37,442 nt of DNA from Bryobacterales bacterium (GCA_019261985.1 JAFAQY010000049.1:1-37442), one strand, 5' to 3'. Shown: positions 1-8,425, counted from the first letter of the stretch. The notes: generated by a model not told the origin, from the sequence alone. Made by a program: numbers and translations.

Positions 1-52
1 ACGACGATTACGAGATCTCTCTATTCAAAACCAAAAACCAAGAAAGGACGTC

Positions 53-67
53 GGCCGCTACGCGGCC
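53..67 (-). terminator. Possible terminator hairpin downstream of the VOC gene
   Basis: A 6-bp GC stem (GGCCGC / GCGGCC, loop TAC) lies about 55 bases past the stop of the minus-strand VOC gene. Read on the minus strand it is followed, after a short gap, by a T-rich run. The gap makes it a weak factor-independent terminator. Confidence 0.3.
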
Positions 68-121
68 TCCTTCCCGATTTTCATGCTCATCTTGCATTGG
101 AAACGGAATCCCATTTCATGC

Positions 122-544
122 TCATTCTTCGATTGGAAAATGCTCTCCGTCCGGTTCGCCGACGCTCAAATCTTTTCCGCTCGGATAGTCTCGATACTCA
201 ATGCCGTGCTGCCGCAAATAATCGTGCATGCCGGCGATATCGAAGCCGGGCAGCCCCGCGCAAATGTGATCGACCTTGATCTGTTGACCCGTGTCGATGG
301 CCATGTATGCCGGCCCCAGTTGAACGTATCGCCGCGAAGTCCGGTTGTTCTTAAGGATCGCGTTCCCGAACACGCGCGCGTAGAACGCGGTCGATTTCTG
401 AACATCCGACACGAAGAATTCCAAGTGATCGAGTTCCGTGAAGCGCAGCGCCGTATCGGCGCCCAGCACGCGCCCGATCGGGAGACAAGCCGCTCCGAGT
501 ACGCTCACAACGTCGCGGCGGCAAAGAAGCGAATTGGGCTGCAT
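122..544 (-). CDS. Exported VOC (glyoxalase/bleomycin-resistance fold) family protein
   Basis: A 140-residue protein with a single VOC-type beta-alpha-beta-beta-beta module. The N-terminus has an Arg-Arg pair (RRDVVSVLG, residues 9-17) before a hydrophobic stretch ending near Gly28-Ala29, which resembles a Tat signal. The VOC signature LDHLEFFVSDVQKSTAFY starts near residue 39; His40, His93 and a Glu in the C-terminal PDGEHF strand are plausible metal ligands. VOC proteins cover dioxygenases, isomerases and antibiotic-binding proteins, so the reaction cannot be named. The protein stops directly after the last strand, and the DNA just downstream is an imperfect copy of its final codons (79-103 versus 114-139), so the stop may have arisen from a small local duplication. 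No operon partner is visible. Confidence 0.75.
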   Translation of the reverse strand: MQPNSLLCRRDVVSVLGAACLPIGRVLGADTALRFTELDHLEFFVSDVQKSTAFYARVFGNAILKNNRTSRRYVQLGPAYMAIDTGQQIKVDHICAGLPGFDIAGMHDYLRQHGIEYRDYPSGKDLSVGEPDGEHFPIEE

Positions 545-915
545 GGACGCATACTACCTCATTCATAACTTCGCGTAGCGGGTGTTGCGAACACCGTTCC
601 TCCATCACAATAGGCGCGTGCCGGCTTACGTGCGCGCTTCTGTCGGATTTGGATGCCCATACGGCCCTCCAATGAGGTCCTGAAACAACTCGGTCCGCCA
701 TGGGGCCCCGCGGTCTTCGCAAAGCGAACCAGCAGAATCGCGCATCTCGAGATCGGCTGCGCTCCAGCGCATGTTGATGCCGGCCACGGGGGTATCCGTT
801 GCTGGCAACCGATTAGGCCCCGAAGGTCGCCGATTTCGTCTTTTGTTGGCCCTGCTACGGACCCGTTCTGCAGCGAGAAAACATCGCCTAAGGGCTTTTG
901 TATTGAATGAGGGAG
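545..915. other. Intergenic stretch without a recognisable gene
   Basis: This is the space between the VOC gene and tRNA-Val. The open frames here are short, arginine- and serine-rich and resemble no family I know. A small palindrome (GTTGC-TG-GCAAC, near 799-810) resembles the word hairpins found elsewhere in the window. I see no convincing promoter, RNA or gene remnant. Confidence 0.5.
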
Positions 916-992
916 TGGTGGGCCCGAGAGAACTCGAATCTCTGACCTCTACCGTGTCAAGGTAGCGCTCTAACCAACTGAGCTACGGGCCC
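916..992 (-). tRNA. tRNA-Val (anticodon GAC)
   Basis: On the minus strand the sequence folds as a complete 77-nt cloverleaf including an encoded CCA. The acceptor stem is GGGCCCG/CGGGCCC and the D arm is GCTC-AGTTGGTTA-GAGC. The anticodon stem is CTACC/GGTAG with loop TTGACAC, giving anticodon GAC. The variable loop is AGGTC and the T arm is AGAGA-TTCGAGT-TCTCT, with discriminator A then CCA. Anticodon GAC reads GTC and GTT valine codons. It stands alone in this window, with no adjacent tRNA. Confidence 0.97.
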
Positions 993-1134
993 GGAACGCA
1001 AGGCGAACAAGAAAACGGTCGTCTGCGCACTCGGCAGAATCTCAATATAGCACTTCGCTCTAACACACAGTCCATCGCACGCCGCACATGCTGTGGGGCC
1101 TTACTTCGCATCCTTTGCCGCTAAACTAAAATTT

Positions 1135-2253
1135 ATGGCTTCTCTTTCACCACCCCGTCGCTGGTTGTTTGGGCCTGGGCCGACGCAGATCGAACAGCGT
1201 GTTTACGACGCGATGGCCAAGCCCGTGGTGGGCTACCTCGACCCATTTTTCTTTGAAGTAAATGAAGACGTGCGAGCCGGGCTGCGGGAGGTTTTTGGGA
1301 CGCGCAACGCTTTCACGCTCGCGATTTCCGGGACCGGCAGCGCCGGGATGGAAACCGCCGTTTCGAACTTCCTGGACCCCGGCGCGAAGCTGCTGGTTTT
1401 CAGCGCCGGCTACTTCGCCGACCGGATCGCTGAGATGGGCCGGCGTCACGGCGCTCAGGTTGTCGTGCGTCGGAAGCCGTGGGGCGAGATCTTTACAGAG
1501 GCCGAGGCTCGCGAAGCGGTACAAGCCGAGCGGCCTCACGTCGCCGCTTTCGTCCATGCCGAGACCTCCACAGGCGCGCTCCAGGATCCGCTCGCCATCA
1601 CCCGGCCCGCGCACGGAGTTGGCGCGCTGGTAATCGCGGACTGCGTAACATCCCTTGGCGCGACGCCGGTCGACGTGGATGCCTCGGGAATCGATATTGC
1701 CTACAGCTGCTCGCAGAAAGGCCTGAGCTGCCCTCCGGGCTTGTCGCCGTTCACGGTATCCGCGGCGGCCCTCGAGGCGCTCAATCAACGGAAGCTCGAT
1801 AATCCGGTTTGGTATCTCGACCTTAAGCTGCTCGCGGACTACTACGATGGCGGCAAATACCATCACACGGCGCCGATCTCCAGTTTTTATGCGCTTCGCG
1901 AGGGGCTCGCGGCGATTCTCGAAGAAGGAACGCAAAAACGTTTCGATCGCCATACACGCGCGCATGCAGCCTTCGTGAAGCGCATTGAAGCGATGGGACT
2001 CCACATGCACGTTGCCGCGGGCCAGCGTATACCGAACCTCAATACCGTCCGCGTTCCGGAGGGCGTGGATGACGCGCTGGTTCGAAAAGCGTTATTACAC
2101 GAGCACGGAATCGAAGTCGGGGCCGGCTTTGGCCCGCTTGCGGGCAAGATCTTCCGCATCGGACTTATGGGGCCGCTGGCGAACGAAGACGGACTGGATG
2201 TGTTCTTCAGCGCGTTCGAACGCTCGATGGCACGCGCCGGCGCGGCTGTATAG
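1135..2253 (+). CDS. Class V aminotransferase, alanine/serine-glyoxylate type
   Basis: A 372-residue cytosolic PLP-dependent aminotransferase. It has the N-terminal FGPGPT motif typical of alanine-glyoxylate and serine-glyoxylate (SgaA/PucG-like) enzymes, and a SGTGSAGMET segment that binds the PLP phosphate. The Schiff-base lysine sits in the SQKGLSCPPGLS motif (about residue 195), preceded by the ADCVTSLG segment with the pyridine-contacting Asp. Length is normal for the family. The likely reaction is transfer of an amino group from alanine or serine to glyoxylate; the donor cannot be decided by eye. I chose ATG 1135 because homology begins right after it; a GTG at 1093 would add 14 unsupported residues. 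It converges on the ABC permease gene at 2309. Confidence 0.88.
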   Translation: MASLSPPRRWLFGPGPTQIEQRVYDAMAKPVVGYLDPFFFEVNEDVRAGLREVFGTRNAFTLAISGTGSAGMETAVSNFLDPGAKLLVFSAGYFADRIAEMGRRHGAQVVVRRKPWGEIFTEAEAREAVQAERPHVAAFVHAETSTGALQDPLAITRPAHGVGALVIADCVTSLGATPVDVDASGIDIAYSCSQKGLSCPPGLSPFTVSAAALEALNQRKLDNPVWYLDLKLLADYYDGGKYHHTAPISSFYALREGLAAILEEGTQKRFDRHTRAHAAFVKRIEAMGLHMHVAAGQRIPNLNTVRVPEGVDDALVRKALLHEHGIEVGAGFGPLAGKIFRIGLMGPLANEDGLDVFFSAFERSMARAGAAV

Positions 2254-2290
2254 AATATTAGGATATTTGCAGCCACAGTGGAGGAGGGAC

Positions 2291-2314
2291 GAGTAGGGCT
2301 GATCTGTCCTACTC
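2291..2314. terminator. Hairpin between convergent genes, possible bidirectional terminator
   Basis: GAGTAGG and CCTACTC (7-bp stem, 10-nt loop) lie between the aminotransferase stop (2253) and the convergent permease, and the right arm contains the permease stop codon. No clear T-run follows, so termination is inferred from position. The sequence resembles the GTAGG/CCTAC ends of other intergenic palindromes here. Confidence 0.4.
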
Positions 2315-3379
2315 AGTCCCATAGTTGATCTCCAGCCGCCGGGCACGGCGTCCGGCGAACACCAGCACCGCCAACGTCACCACCATCAATCCCAGCATCG
2401 CGACCCACGCTTGCGGAGGCTCGGCCGAGGAAATCAGCAGCCGTTGCAGCAAACTCAATCCGCGATCCGGAGAAGCCACGACCGGGCACAGGGCCTGCAA
2501 ATAAAAAATAATGCTGATCTTTTTGAGCGATGCCGGAAGGAACAGGTTGATGCTCTCCCAAAGCAGCACGCCCGCAGCCGGAATGATGGGGTTTCGGAAC
2601 ACGAGTCCGGCCAAGAGAAAGATGCTGCCGTACCCAATGCAAGCCAACACCGTAACTCCCAGATAAGCCGCAATCTGGCCCCATCCCGGGCCGCGCAGAT
2701 ATTCACTAACCGCGCCCGGTTCAAAGTGCCACGATAACGCCGCGAGCTGAAGGGCAGTTCCAGTTACGAAAATCGTTGCGGCCGCAACCAGGCCGGCGAG
2801 GTATTTGCCGGCTAGAAGCACTTCACGCCGCATGGGCGCGAGCAGATAAAAATGCAAGCTTTTATCGAGCATCTCGCCCCGGAATAGATTCATGAATATG
2901 CCGACGCAGCCGAAGAAAACCGCGAGGCGCAGATAAAAAAATTGGAAAACCGTGGCGAATATCGCGGAGTCTTTTTTCAGATTGCAGCGATCCTGTTCGT
3001 TAATGCGCTCCACCTTCCCCTCCACAAGCACTAGCGCGAAATCGCTGTCTCCGTCGGTGTATTGATAAATAGCCAGGTCGCGAAAGCCCCCCGCCCTGCG
3101 GCGACCGCCGGGAAAAGTCTTAACGGCGTAAGGCTCGCCGGCGGCGGCGACGACTTCATCCGTCGTCATCCCCTCCTTGATGGAATGGAGCGTCTCCGTC
3201 GCGACCGGATGGGCCGCGGCCAGAGCTTGCCGGTGTTCATGATCGCGCGTTACGTCTACCGCGTGGATCAAATAAATCAGCGCCGGAGCAAATGCGAGCA
3301 CATACACCCACAGCCCACGGCGGGAGAAGAATGTTTTCTTCAGCTCCAGCCGCATTACCGAAGCGATTTGCGCCATCAT
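2309..3379 (-). CDS. ABC-2 type transporter permease with a BamE/SmpA-like loop
   Basis: A 356-residue membrane protein, last gene of the ABC operon. Residues about 22-42 form the first membrane helix, followed by a soluble loop of roughly 100 residues; about five further hydrophobic segments (from residue ~147 to the end) form the rest of the membrane domain. The loop contains SIKEGMTTDEVVAAAGEP, then a Tyr-rich strand and GKVERI near residue 130. That order matches the BamE/SmpA-type fold (GMTxxEVxxxLGxP ... W/Y ... GxVxxI), which is unusual inside an ABC-2 permease. The start ATG overlaps the stop of the preceding ATPase gene (ATGA), so translational coupling is likely. It is the presumed partner of that ATPase; the substrate is unknown. 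Confidence 0.78.
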   Translation of the reverse strand: MMAQIASVMRLELKKTFFSRRGLWVYVLAFAPALIYLIHAVDVTRDHEHRQALAAAHPVATETLHSIKEGMTTDEVVAAAGEPYAVKTFPGGRRRAGGFRDLAIYQYTDGDSDFALVLVEGKVERINEQDRCNLKKDSAIFATVFQFFYLRLAVFFGCVGIFMNLFRGEMLDKSLHFYLLAPMRREVLLAGKYLAGLVAAATIFVTGTALQLAALSWHFEPGAVSEYLRGPGWGQIAAYLGVTVLACIGYGSIFLLAGLVFRNPIIPAAGVLLWESINLFLPASLKKISIIFYLQALCPVVASPDRGLSLLQRLLISSAEPPQAWVAMLGLMVVTLAVLVFAGRRARRLEINYGTE

Positions 3380-4308
3380 CGCGACTCGCCTCCAATCAGG
3401 TATTCGTACACGGAATTGACGTTATCGTCTAACGGGGTTACGCCCTCAAGCTCGATCCCGTTAACAGCCAGGTCGTTCAGCGTGCGATAGAAACGATCGG
3501 CATCGCGGGTTTTAACCAGCACTCCCGCGCCGTCTTGCGCCAGGCGCGCTTCCACAACGTGATCCATCTCAAACAACTTCGAAGCGAGCACCGAAGGCTG
3601 CGCGCAGCGAATCCATACTTGCATCGGATGGTCTTTGATTTCTCCTCGAACATCGTGAATCTGGCCTTCTGCGACTACGTATCCGTTGCTCAGAAGAATC
3701 ACTTGATCGGAGATTTGGTCGACTTCGTGGAGCACATGGCTTGATACGATCACGTGACGGCCCTCATGGGCCATTTCACGAAATAACGCGATGGTTTCGT
3801 TGCGGACCAGCGGATCGAGGCCATTCAGAGGTTCATCCAAGATGAGCACTCGCGGATCGTGGGCGATCGCCAGCGCCAGTTTGATGCGCTGCCGCATGCC
3901 TTTGCTGTAACCCGCTATCTTGCGCGCCGCCGCTCCAGTCATTCGCACGCGGGCGATCGCCGTTTCGGCCTGCTTGACACAGCGGTCGTGTGAATACCCG
4001 AACAGCCGCAGAAATGAGTAGATAAATTCCTGGCCCGTTAGGCCGCGCGGAAAGGAATCGAACTGCGTCGCATAGCCGATCATGTGACAAAGGCGCTGGG
4101 GCTCATTTGGGGAAATGCCCAGCACGCGAACTTCGCCGCGAGTGGGCCGCACCAAGCCCGCCATCATGTTCATCAAAGTCGTTTTGCCGGAACCGTTCGG
4201 GCCGACCAAGCTCGTAATGCCTGGCGGAATAGAAAGCGTGACACGGTTTACGCCGAGGACTTCGCCGTAGAAACGGGAAACGTTGTCGAAGGTGACGGTG
4301 GTATTCAC
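3376..4308 (-). CDS. ABC transporter ATP-binding protein (ABC-2 exporter type)
   Basis: A 310-residue nucleotide-binding subunit. It has Walker A GPNGSGKTT (Lys42), a Q-loop region (YATQFDSF), a degenerate signature YSKGMRQR in place of LSGGQ, Walker B VLILDEPLNGLD, and the switch His in VSSHVLHEVDQ. The C-terminal ~90 residues form the accessory domain usual for CcmA/NatA-type exporters. I place the start at GTG 4308, which overlaps the stop of the upstream permease (GTGA) and directly precedes the conserved first strand; the open frame continues upstream to 4881 only as a shadow of that permease. It works at the inner face of the membrane with the permease encoded by 2309-3379. Confidence 0.9.
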   Translation of the reverse strand: MNTTVTFDNVSRFYGEVLGVNRVTLSIPPGITSLVGPNGSGKTTLMNMMAGLVRPTRGEVRVLGISPNEPQRLCHMIGYATQFDSFPRGLTGQEFIYSFLRLFGYSHDRCVKQAETAIARVRMTGAAARKIAGYSKGMRQRIKLALAIAHDPRVLILDEPLNGLDPLVRNETIALFREMAHEGRHVIVSSHVLHEVDQISDQVILLSNGYVVAEGQIHDVRGEIKDHPMQVWIRCAQPSVLASKLFEMDHVVEARLAQDGAGVLVKTRDADRFYRTLNDLAVNGIELEGVTPLDDNVNSVYEYLIGGESR

Positions 4309-5165
4309 TTGACCACCTCGAATGCCTTCACCCTGCGAGTCAGCAGCCAAAGGCAGATCGCCGACGCGATTGCCAGTGCGATCCACGCTTGTGGAACCGG
4401 AACATTGGTGGACTGCTCGTTCCGGAACATCTGCGACCAGATCACGGCGATCACCTGCCGCAAATCGAGCAAGCTGCCATAATTCGTGCGTACGATGGCA
4501 TTGACCGCCGCGCCGAAGCCCGCGCCCGCGAACAATACCCCGAGAATGAGGCCGCCGGCCGCAATCCGCCATTTCACCCACGCCGATAGCGCAAGAGCCA
4601 TCAGCGCCAGAAACACATCCCAGATGAAAAGCCCCACAAAAATGGAAGCCGCGATCCAGGCATTGTCGCGGGTCCACTGCCAGCCGGCGAGCTCGGCCTG
4701 GATGCCGAACACGATCAATCCCGGAAACCATGTCACCAGGGAAAGAAAATAGATAAGCAAGGTTAGCTTTCCGCCGATGTACTCTGTGCGGCTGAAGGGC
4801 CGATAAAAATAGAGCGGGAGCGCGCCGTTGGAAAGATCGGGCGAGACGAGGCCAGGTCCGATAAAGGCCGTCAGCAAGCACGCCATCGCGCCCTGAAAAC
4901 CACAGAAGAACTCGAAGAATTTATTGTCGATTTGAAAAAGGCGTCCAACGGGAATATTCAGCGATTCCAGAACCGAAAGGTTGTGAGAGAGGTATATGAA
5001 GGTGGCGCACAGGAGCGGGAAGAAGAAACACGCCATTAAATATATAACCAAGAACTTCGATTGCATCAGGCGGCTATAACTGGATCGCGGAAGAACCAGG
5101 AACCGCGACCAGCGCGGAGTTTGAGCGCCGGCGTAGGCTTTATAGGTGCGTTTGTAGACTGCCAT
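4305..5165 (-). CDS. ABC-2 type transporter permease
   Basis: A 286-residue integral membrane protein with about six hydrophobic segments (near residues 38-60, 90-110, 129-150, 168-190, 195-215 and 260-276) and a basic N-terminal tail of about 35 residues. The pattern, and the SNGALPLYFYRPFSRTEYIGGK segment after the second helix, are typical of ABC-2 permeases. It is flanked by two ATP-binding subunits and overlaps the downstream one by 4 bp. The 119-bp gap to the upstream ATPase holds a dispersed double-hairpin repeat. Which ATPase it pairs with is not certain; order suggests the one at 5285-6196. The substrate is unknown. Confidence 0.82.
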   Translation of the reverse strand: MAVYKRTYKAYAGAQTPRWSRFLVLPRSSYSRLMQSKFLVIYLMACFFFPLLCATFIYLSHNLSVLESLNIPVGRLFQIDNKFFEFFCGFQGAMACLLTAFIGPGLVSPDLSNGALPLYFYRPFSRTEYIGGKLTLLIYFLSLVTWFPGLIVFGIQAELAGWQWTRDNAWIAASIFVGLFIWDVFLALMALALSAWVKWRIAAGGLILGVLFAGAGFGAAVNAIVRTNYGSLLDLRQVIAVIWSQMFRNEQSTNVPVPQAWIALAIASAICLWLLTRRVKAFEVVK

Positions 5166-5227
5166 AGGCTGACGCTACTAAACAAGGAAAATCTTCCCGG
5201 ACTGCTACGATTTCGATGTCGCGAAGA

Positions 5228-5269
5228 GGCGGGTTGGCAACCCGCCGCAGGTTTAGCAACCTGCCCCAC
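5228..5269 (+). repeat. Double-hairpin dispersed repeat (copy 1)
   Basis: Two adjacent perfect hairpins, GGCGGGTT-GGC-AACCCGCC (5228-5246) and GCAGGTT-TAGC-AACCTGC (5247-5264), followed by CCCAC. Copies with different but still pairing arms occur at 9604-9694, 9862-9902, 19075-19115 and 28626-28733. This one lies inside the ABC operon, between the first ATPase and the first permease. Confidence 0.9.
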
Positions 5270-5284
5270 ATGGCTTGTGCCACT

Positions 5285-6196
5285 TTAATTCTCCATAGCC
5301 TTCATAAAAATCTCTTCGAGCGTGTCGCGCCGATAGTTCAGCCGGCGGAACTGCACGTCCCTGCCGGAGGCCCATTGATAGATCTCGCGCAACTCGAAGC
5401 CCCGCGGCAATACCATTCGGAAACGGCCCAAACCCAAAGGCGTACACTCGCAGCCGAGCCCTGCCATGGCGTCGGCGAATCCCTGATGATGTCCGTAAGC
5501 TTCCAATTCCACGAAGCGCTTATTCGCCCGGCGCTCCTCTTCGATATTGCAGGACTGCACAACGCGGCCCTGCTTCAAAATCAGCACCTCTTCGCAGGTT
5601 TCCTCCACGTCGCGCAGCAGGTGCGAACAGATCAGCAGATGCATCTCGCCCGAATCGCGCATCTCCTGGATCAGGCGAATCATCCGCTGCCGCGCGGGAG
5701 GATCGAGGCCGTTTGTCGGCTCGTCCAAAATCAGCAGCTTCGGCCCATGCACGATAGCCTGGGCGAGCTTCGCAAGCTGCTTCATTCCAAGCGAGTAGGC
5801 GCCTAACAGCCGGTACCGCGCTTCGCCGAGTCCCACATAAAACAGTGCCTCATGCGCGCGCTCCAGCGCCGCGTCCGGCGGCAGGCCGGAAAGTTCCCCC
5901 ATCATGCGCACGAACGAAACCGCCGACATATTCGCAACCAGTGCATCGTTTTCAGGCATGTAGCCGATAAGCGAGCGGATTTGCGGAAGTTCGCGGCGGA
6001 TATCGCACCCCAGCACCCGCCCGGTTCCGGACGTCGGCGGCACGAAGCCGACCAGCGTCTGGATCAGCGTCGACTTGCCGGCCCCATTCGGCCCCAGAAG
6101 GCCGATGGTGCGGCCGGATAACGAAACATGCAGATCAGTAAGGATGTCCCGCCGGCCGAAGCGGACGCCAAGCCCATCTAGTTCCAGTACAGCCAT
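5285..6196 (-). CDS. ABC transporter ATP-binding protein (ABC-2 exporter type)
   Basis: A 303-residue nucleotide-binding subunit. It has Walker [10 protein letters not shown] (Lys41), a Q-loop-like YMPENDALV, a degenerate signature YSLGMKQ, Walker [13 protein letters not shown], and the switch His in [13 protein letters not shown], followed by a C-terminal accessory domain. This degenerate signature type is common in exporters with two-helix-bundle ABC-2 partners. Only 2 bp separate its ATG from the stop of the upstream GPxTPEGK protein gene, so both are probably on one transcript. It likely energises the permease at 4305-5165. Confidence 0.9.
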   Translation of the reverse strand: MAVLELDGLGVRFGRRDILTDLHVSLSGRTIGLLGPNGAGKSTLIQTLVGFVPPTSGTGRVLGCDIRRELPQIRSLIGYMPENDALVANMSAVSFVRMMGELSGLPPDAALERAHEALFYVGLGEARYRLLGAYSLGMKQLAKLAQAIVHGPKLLILDEPTNGLDPPARQRMIRLIQEMRDSGEMHLLICSHLLRDVEETCEEVLILKQGRVVQSCNIEEERRANKRFVELEAYGHHQGFADAMAGLGCECTPLGLGRFRMVLPRGFELREIYQWASGRDVQFRRLNYRRDTLEEIFMKAMEN

Positions 6197-6198
6197 TG

Positions 6199-6984
6199 CT
6201 AAGAAGTACGTTTCAACTTAACATTTGTTCCAGGCAAGCGATCTCCCGCAGCCCGGCGCCGAAAGGCGTCCGTCGCGGGGTTACCGCAGTCTCCAGAAAC
6301 TCGCGGCAAAACTCCAGGGGGGTAAATTTCGCCTGTCACGGCAGCTATAAGCGAGTTTGCAAGCTCACCGTTGGCCCCACCGGCCGTGGGGCGCTCTGCG
6401 TACCGGATTTCATTGTCGACCGCGGCGACGGGGTAATCCGAGCACGGCGGGTTCGGTTCGTTCGGAAATTTGGATTTTTCGCAGGTAGTGGATACTGTCT
6501 CGGGACGCTGTCCGTCTGCTGCTCGGGTGGCTCGGAGCTTGAGTAAGGAGTTCAAGGCACGAGTGTACTGCCGGTCGAAAGCAACTTCGTAGCGGAGCAG
6601 CAGGTCCAGCGCGCGGGAGTTGTCACTTAGGTCGCGGAAGGCGGTGGTGGCGCGAACCAGCGCACGCGAACCGGTTTGCCGGGCCATTTCGATATCAAAT
6701 TGGGCTTTTTGAATGCCGAGGATGCGAAGGTACCGCCAGCGGGCGGCGGCCATGGTTTCGACGAGCGCGGTTTCGACGGAGTTGCGGGGCTGTAGGTCCG
6801 CGGTTAGCTCCGAGAGCAGCGCGTCGAAGCGCTCCTGGGATTCGCCCTCGAGCACGATAGTGCTGCTGAGGAGGCCGTGGCGGGTGGCATTGCGGGCGGA
6901 GCGTTCTTTACCCTCGGGCGTTACAGGTCCGTGGGAGAGGGCGCCGTTAGCACGGGCGAATTGGGCTTTAACTGGGGAACTCAT
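6199..6984 (-). CDS. Hypothetical protein of the acidobacterial GPxTPEGK family
   Basis: A 261-residue soluble protein. The N-terminus carries [18 protein letters not shown] followed by [10 protein letters not shown], a motif I recognise from a multi-copy family of uncharacterised proteins in Solibacter-like acidobacteria and planctomycetes. Residues about 50-150 are helical and charged; the last ~110 residues are low-complexity and include KFPNEPNPP, also usual in this family. No catalytic motif is visible and I assign no function. The gene ends 2 bp before the first ABC ATPase and may be the first gene of that operon, or an independent insertion that now provides its promoter. Confidence 0.65.
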   Translation of the reverse strand: MSSPVKAQFARANGALSHGPVTPEGKERSARNATRHGLLSSTIVLEGESQERFDALLSELTADLQPRNSVETALVETMAAARWRYLRILGIQKAQFDIEMARQTGSRALVRATTAFRDLSDNSRALDLLLRYEVAFDRQYTRALNSLLKLRATRAADGQRPETVSTTCEKSKFPNEPNPPCSDYPVAAVDNEIRYAERPTAGGANGELANSLIAAVTGEIYPPGVLPRVSGDCGNPATDAFRRRAAGDRLPGTNVKLKRTS

Positions 6985-7089
6985 GCGGCAGAAGAATATG
7001 GGCGAGAAAATTTAAGCGCGGCCAGATGAAATCCGAAGTGATTGAAGAAACAGCCAAAATTTAACGCGTAAATTTATGAATTGCGCAAA

Positions 7090-7107
7090 CCCGCCACACA
7101 GGGCGGG
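7090..7107 (-). terminator. Hairpin downstream of the TonB-like pseudogene
   Basis: CCCGCC-acacag-GGCGGG forms a 6-bp GC stem in the 200-bp gap between the hypothetical gene and the TonB-like pseudogene. On the minus strand only a short TTT follows, so it is a weak terminator candidate or a worn copy of the local palindromic repeats. Confidence 0.3.
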
Positions 7108-7187
7108 GCAGCCTCTACCGGCTCTGATCGGAGCGACGCGCGTCAAGCCGTTTCGCAATACGCGATTGAATTTGTGAAACGGTGTAC

Positions 7188-8099
7188 TTAGTAAACGAGG
7201 TTCGCGCCGAAATTGGGAGTCTCGCCCCGCTGAATCGTGGCGGTCCAGGAATCCAGACTCGGTCCGCCCATCTTCCAGAAACTCCGGCATTCGGCGAAGT
7301 ATTCCAGCACCACGCTTTTTTCGCCCCGTTCCAAAAGCTGCTTGGCGAGCGTTACGTTAGGGCCGAAGCTGTTCAGTTGCGGGCTTCCCGGCGTCTTGCC
7401 GCCTGAAGTATCCCGCTTGCACCAGGTTGCCGCTCTGGAGCGCAACAAGACCGAGCACCGAGTTGCCATCGTGGATCGCGTTGCCGTAAAACCAATCCTT
7501 CGGGTCTTGAGCCCCGCTCAGCAGTTCACCCGCGTAGGTTGAAGCTTTGTCCAGCGCGCCGGCTTGCCATGCCACGCCGCTTTCGCCAATTTCGCGAGCT
7601 CGTAAGAGCGCTCCTCATCCGTCGCGGCGGAACTGCTTTGCTCCAGGTCGGCCAACACATCCGCCGGCGATCTTGGGAAGTGACTCTTTAGCGCGTTGAG
7701 ACGCTGTGCCGCAGCGAATTCTTCCCCCGGATTCAAATTCGGTGCGGGAGGCTTTCCGTTGACCATAAAAATCAGCAACTCATCCGTATAGGCGGGAACC
7801 GCTTGGCCGTTGCGAACCACTGGAGGGAAGCGCCACTGTTCCATCGCCGCAATGGCCTGCTTTCTTAAAACTTCGGGCCCGGTTAGAGGCTCGATGCTGA
7901 TTACGCGTCCATCCTTGTCCACGAGAACCAGCGCGTGTACCATCCCGCCAACATCGCCGGAAGCCGGCTCGACACGCTGGAAGGGTGTGAGTTGCGGAAC
8001 ATAGGCCTGGGCGATGGTCGTGCCCTGGCCAGGAAGCGGTAACAACGGCGTCACCGTTAAAACCAACGCCGCAACCAGTCGTGAACGGGTGGCTTGCAT
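7188..8099 (-). pseudogene. Frameshifted TonB C-terminal-like protein
   Basis: The reading frame begins at ATG 8099 with a signal peptide (MQATRSRLVAALVLTV). It continues through a TonB C-terminal-like module (VDKDGRVISIEPLTGPEVL, then AIAAMEQWRFPPVVRNGQAV) and then shifts frame twice. The first lesion is a 5-bp tandem duplication (TGCCATGCCA on the plus strand, 7565-7574); removing one unit restores KAAWQAGALDKA. The second lies near 7395-7415, after which the third frame gives GGKTPGSPQLNSFGPN and the natural end PNFGANLVY at 7188. The three frames joined match a family of exported acidobacterial proteins with a TonB-like module and helical repeats. An in-frame ATG at 8132 adds only 11 residues. 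It is broken either biologically or, for the second lesion, possibly by sequencing error. Confidence 0.8.
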
Positions 8100-8177
8100 G
8101 GCGTCATTATACTTTTGTTCAAACTCACGCAAAACGGAGCGCTGCGCGCCGTTTGCTCGTAATCCTTACGTAAAAGC

Positions 8178-8259
8178 ACCGCTCCCTTGCGGTCGCGGCT
8201 CGGAACCGGCTTTGTGGATATCAGCGCCGGTCACCGAGCCACGACTGCAAGGGAGTGGT
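8178..8259. repeat. Long imperfect inverted repeat
   Basis: The arms 8178-8210 (ACCGCTCCCTTGCGGTCGCG...) and 8226-8259 are near-perfect reverse complements over about 33 bases, with a few mismatches and a 15-base loop. It lies in the 290-bp gap between the radical SAM gene and the TonB-like pseudogene, where I see no gene. The form suggests a non-autonomous mobile palindrome (MITE- or REP-like) distinct from the GGC-loop double hairpins. Confidence 0.75.
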
Positions 8260-8425
8260 TTTGTGACATTTCTCTACCGGCCGGCAAGTGGCTGTAGATA
8301 CGTAACGCCGATTGTGAGCCGCGCGCGCAAGCAAGCGGTTTTTGGAGATTTCTCCCGCAGCCTGCTAGGATTTGTCTCGGCTTGGGGAATGCATTACAAA
8401 ACTGACCCTGAGCGCCAGAGCTTGC

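Noticed and set aside
83-568. 161-residue open frame on the plus strand
   Set aside because: It is antisense to the VOC gene, whose fold motifs are clear; the plus-strand product resembles nothing.
1147-2010. 287-residue minus-strand open frame inside the aminotransferase gene
   Set aside because: It is an Arg-rich shadow frame of a confidently identified PLP enzyme.
4309-4881. N-terminal 190-codon extension of the second ABC ATPase
   Set aside because: The extension is the overlapped frame of the upstream permease; ATPase homology begins at GTG 4308, which overlaps the permease stop.
6196-6546. 116-residue plus-strand open frame
   Set aside because: It is antisense to the GPxTPEGK protein gene, whose N-terminal motif is recognisable.
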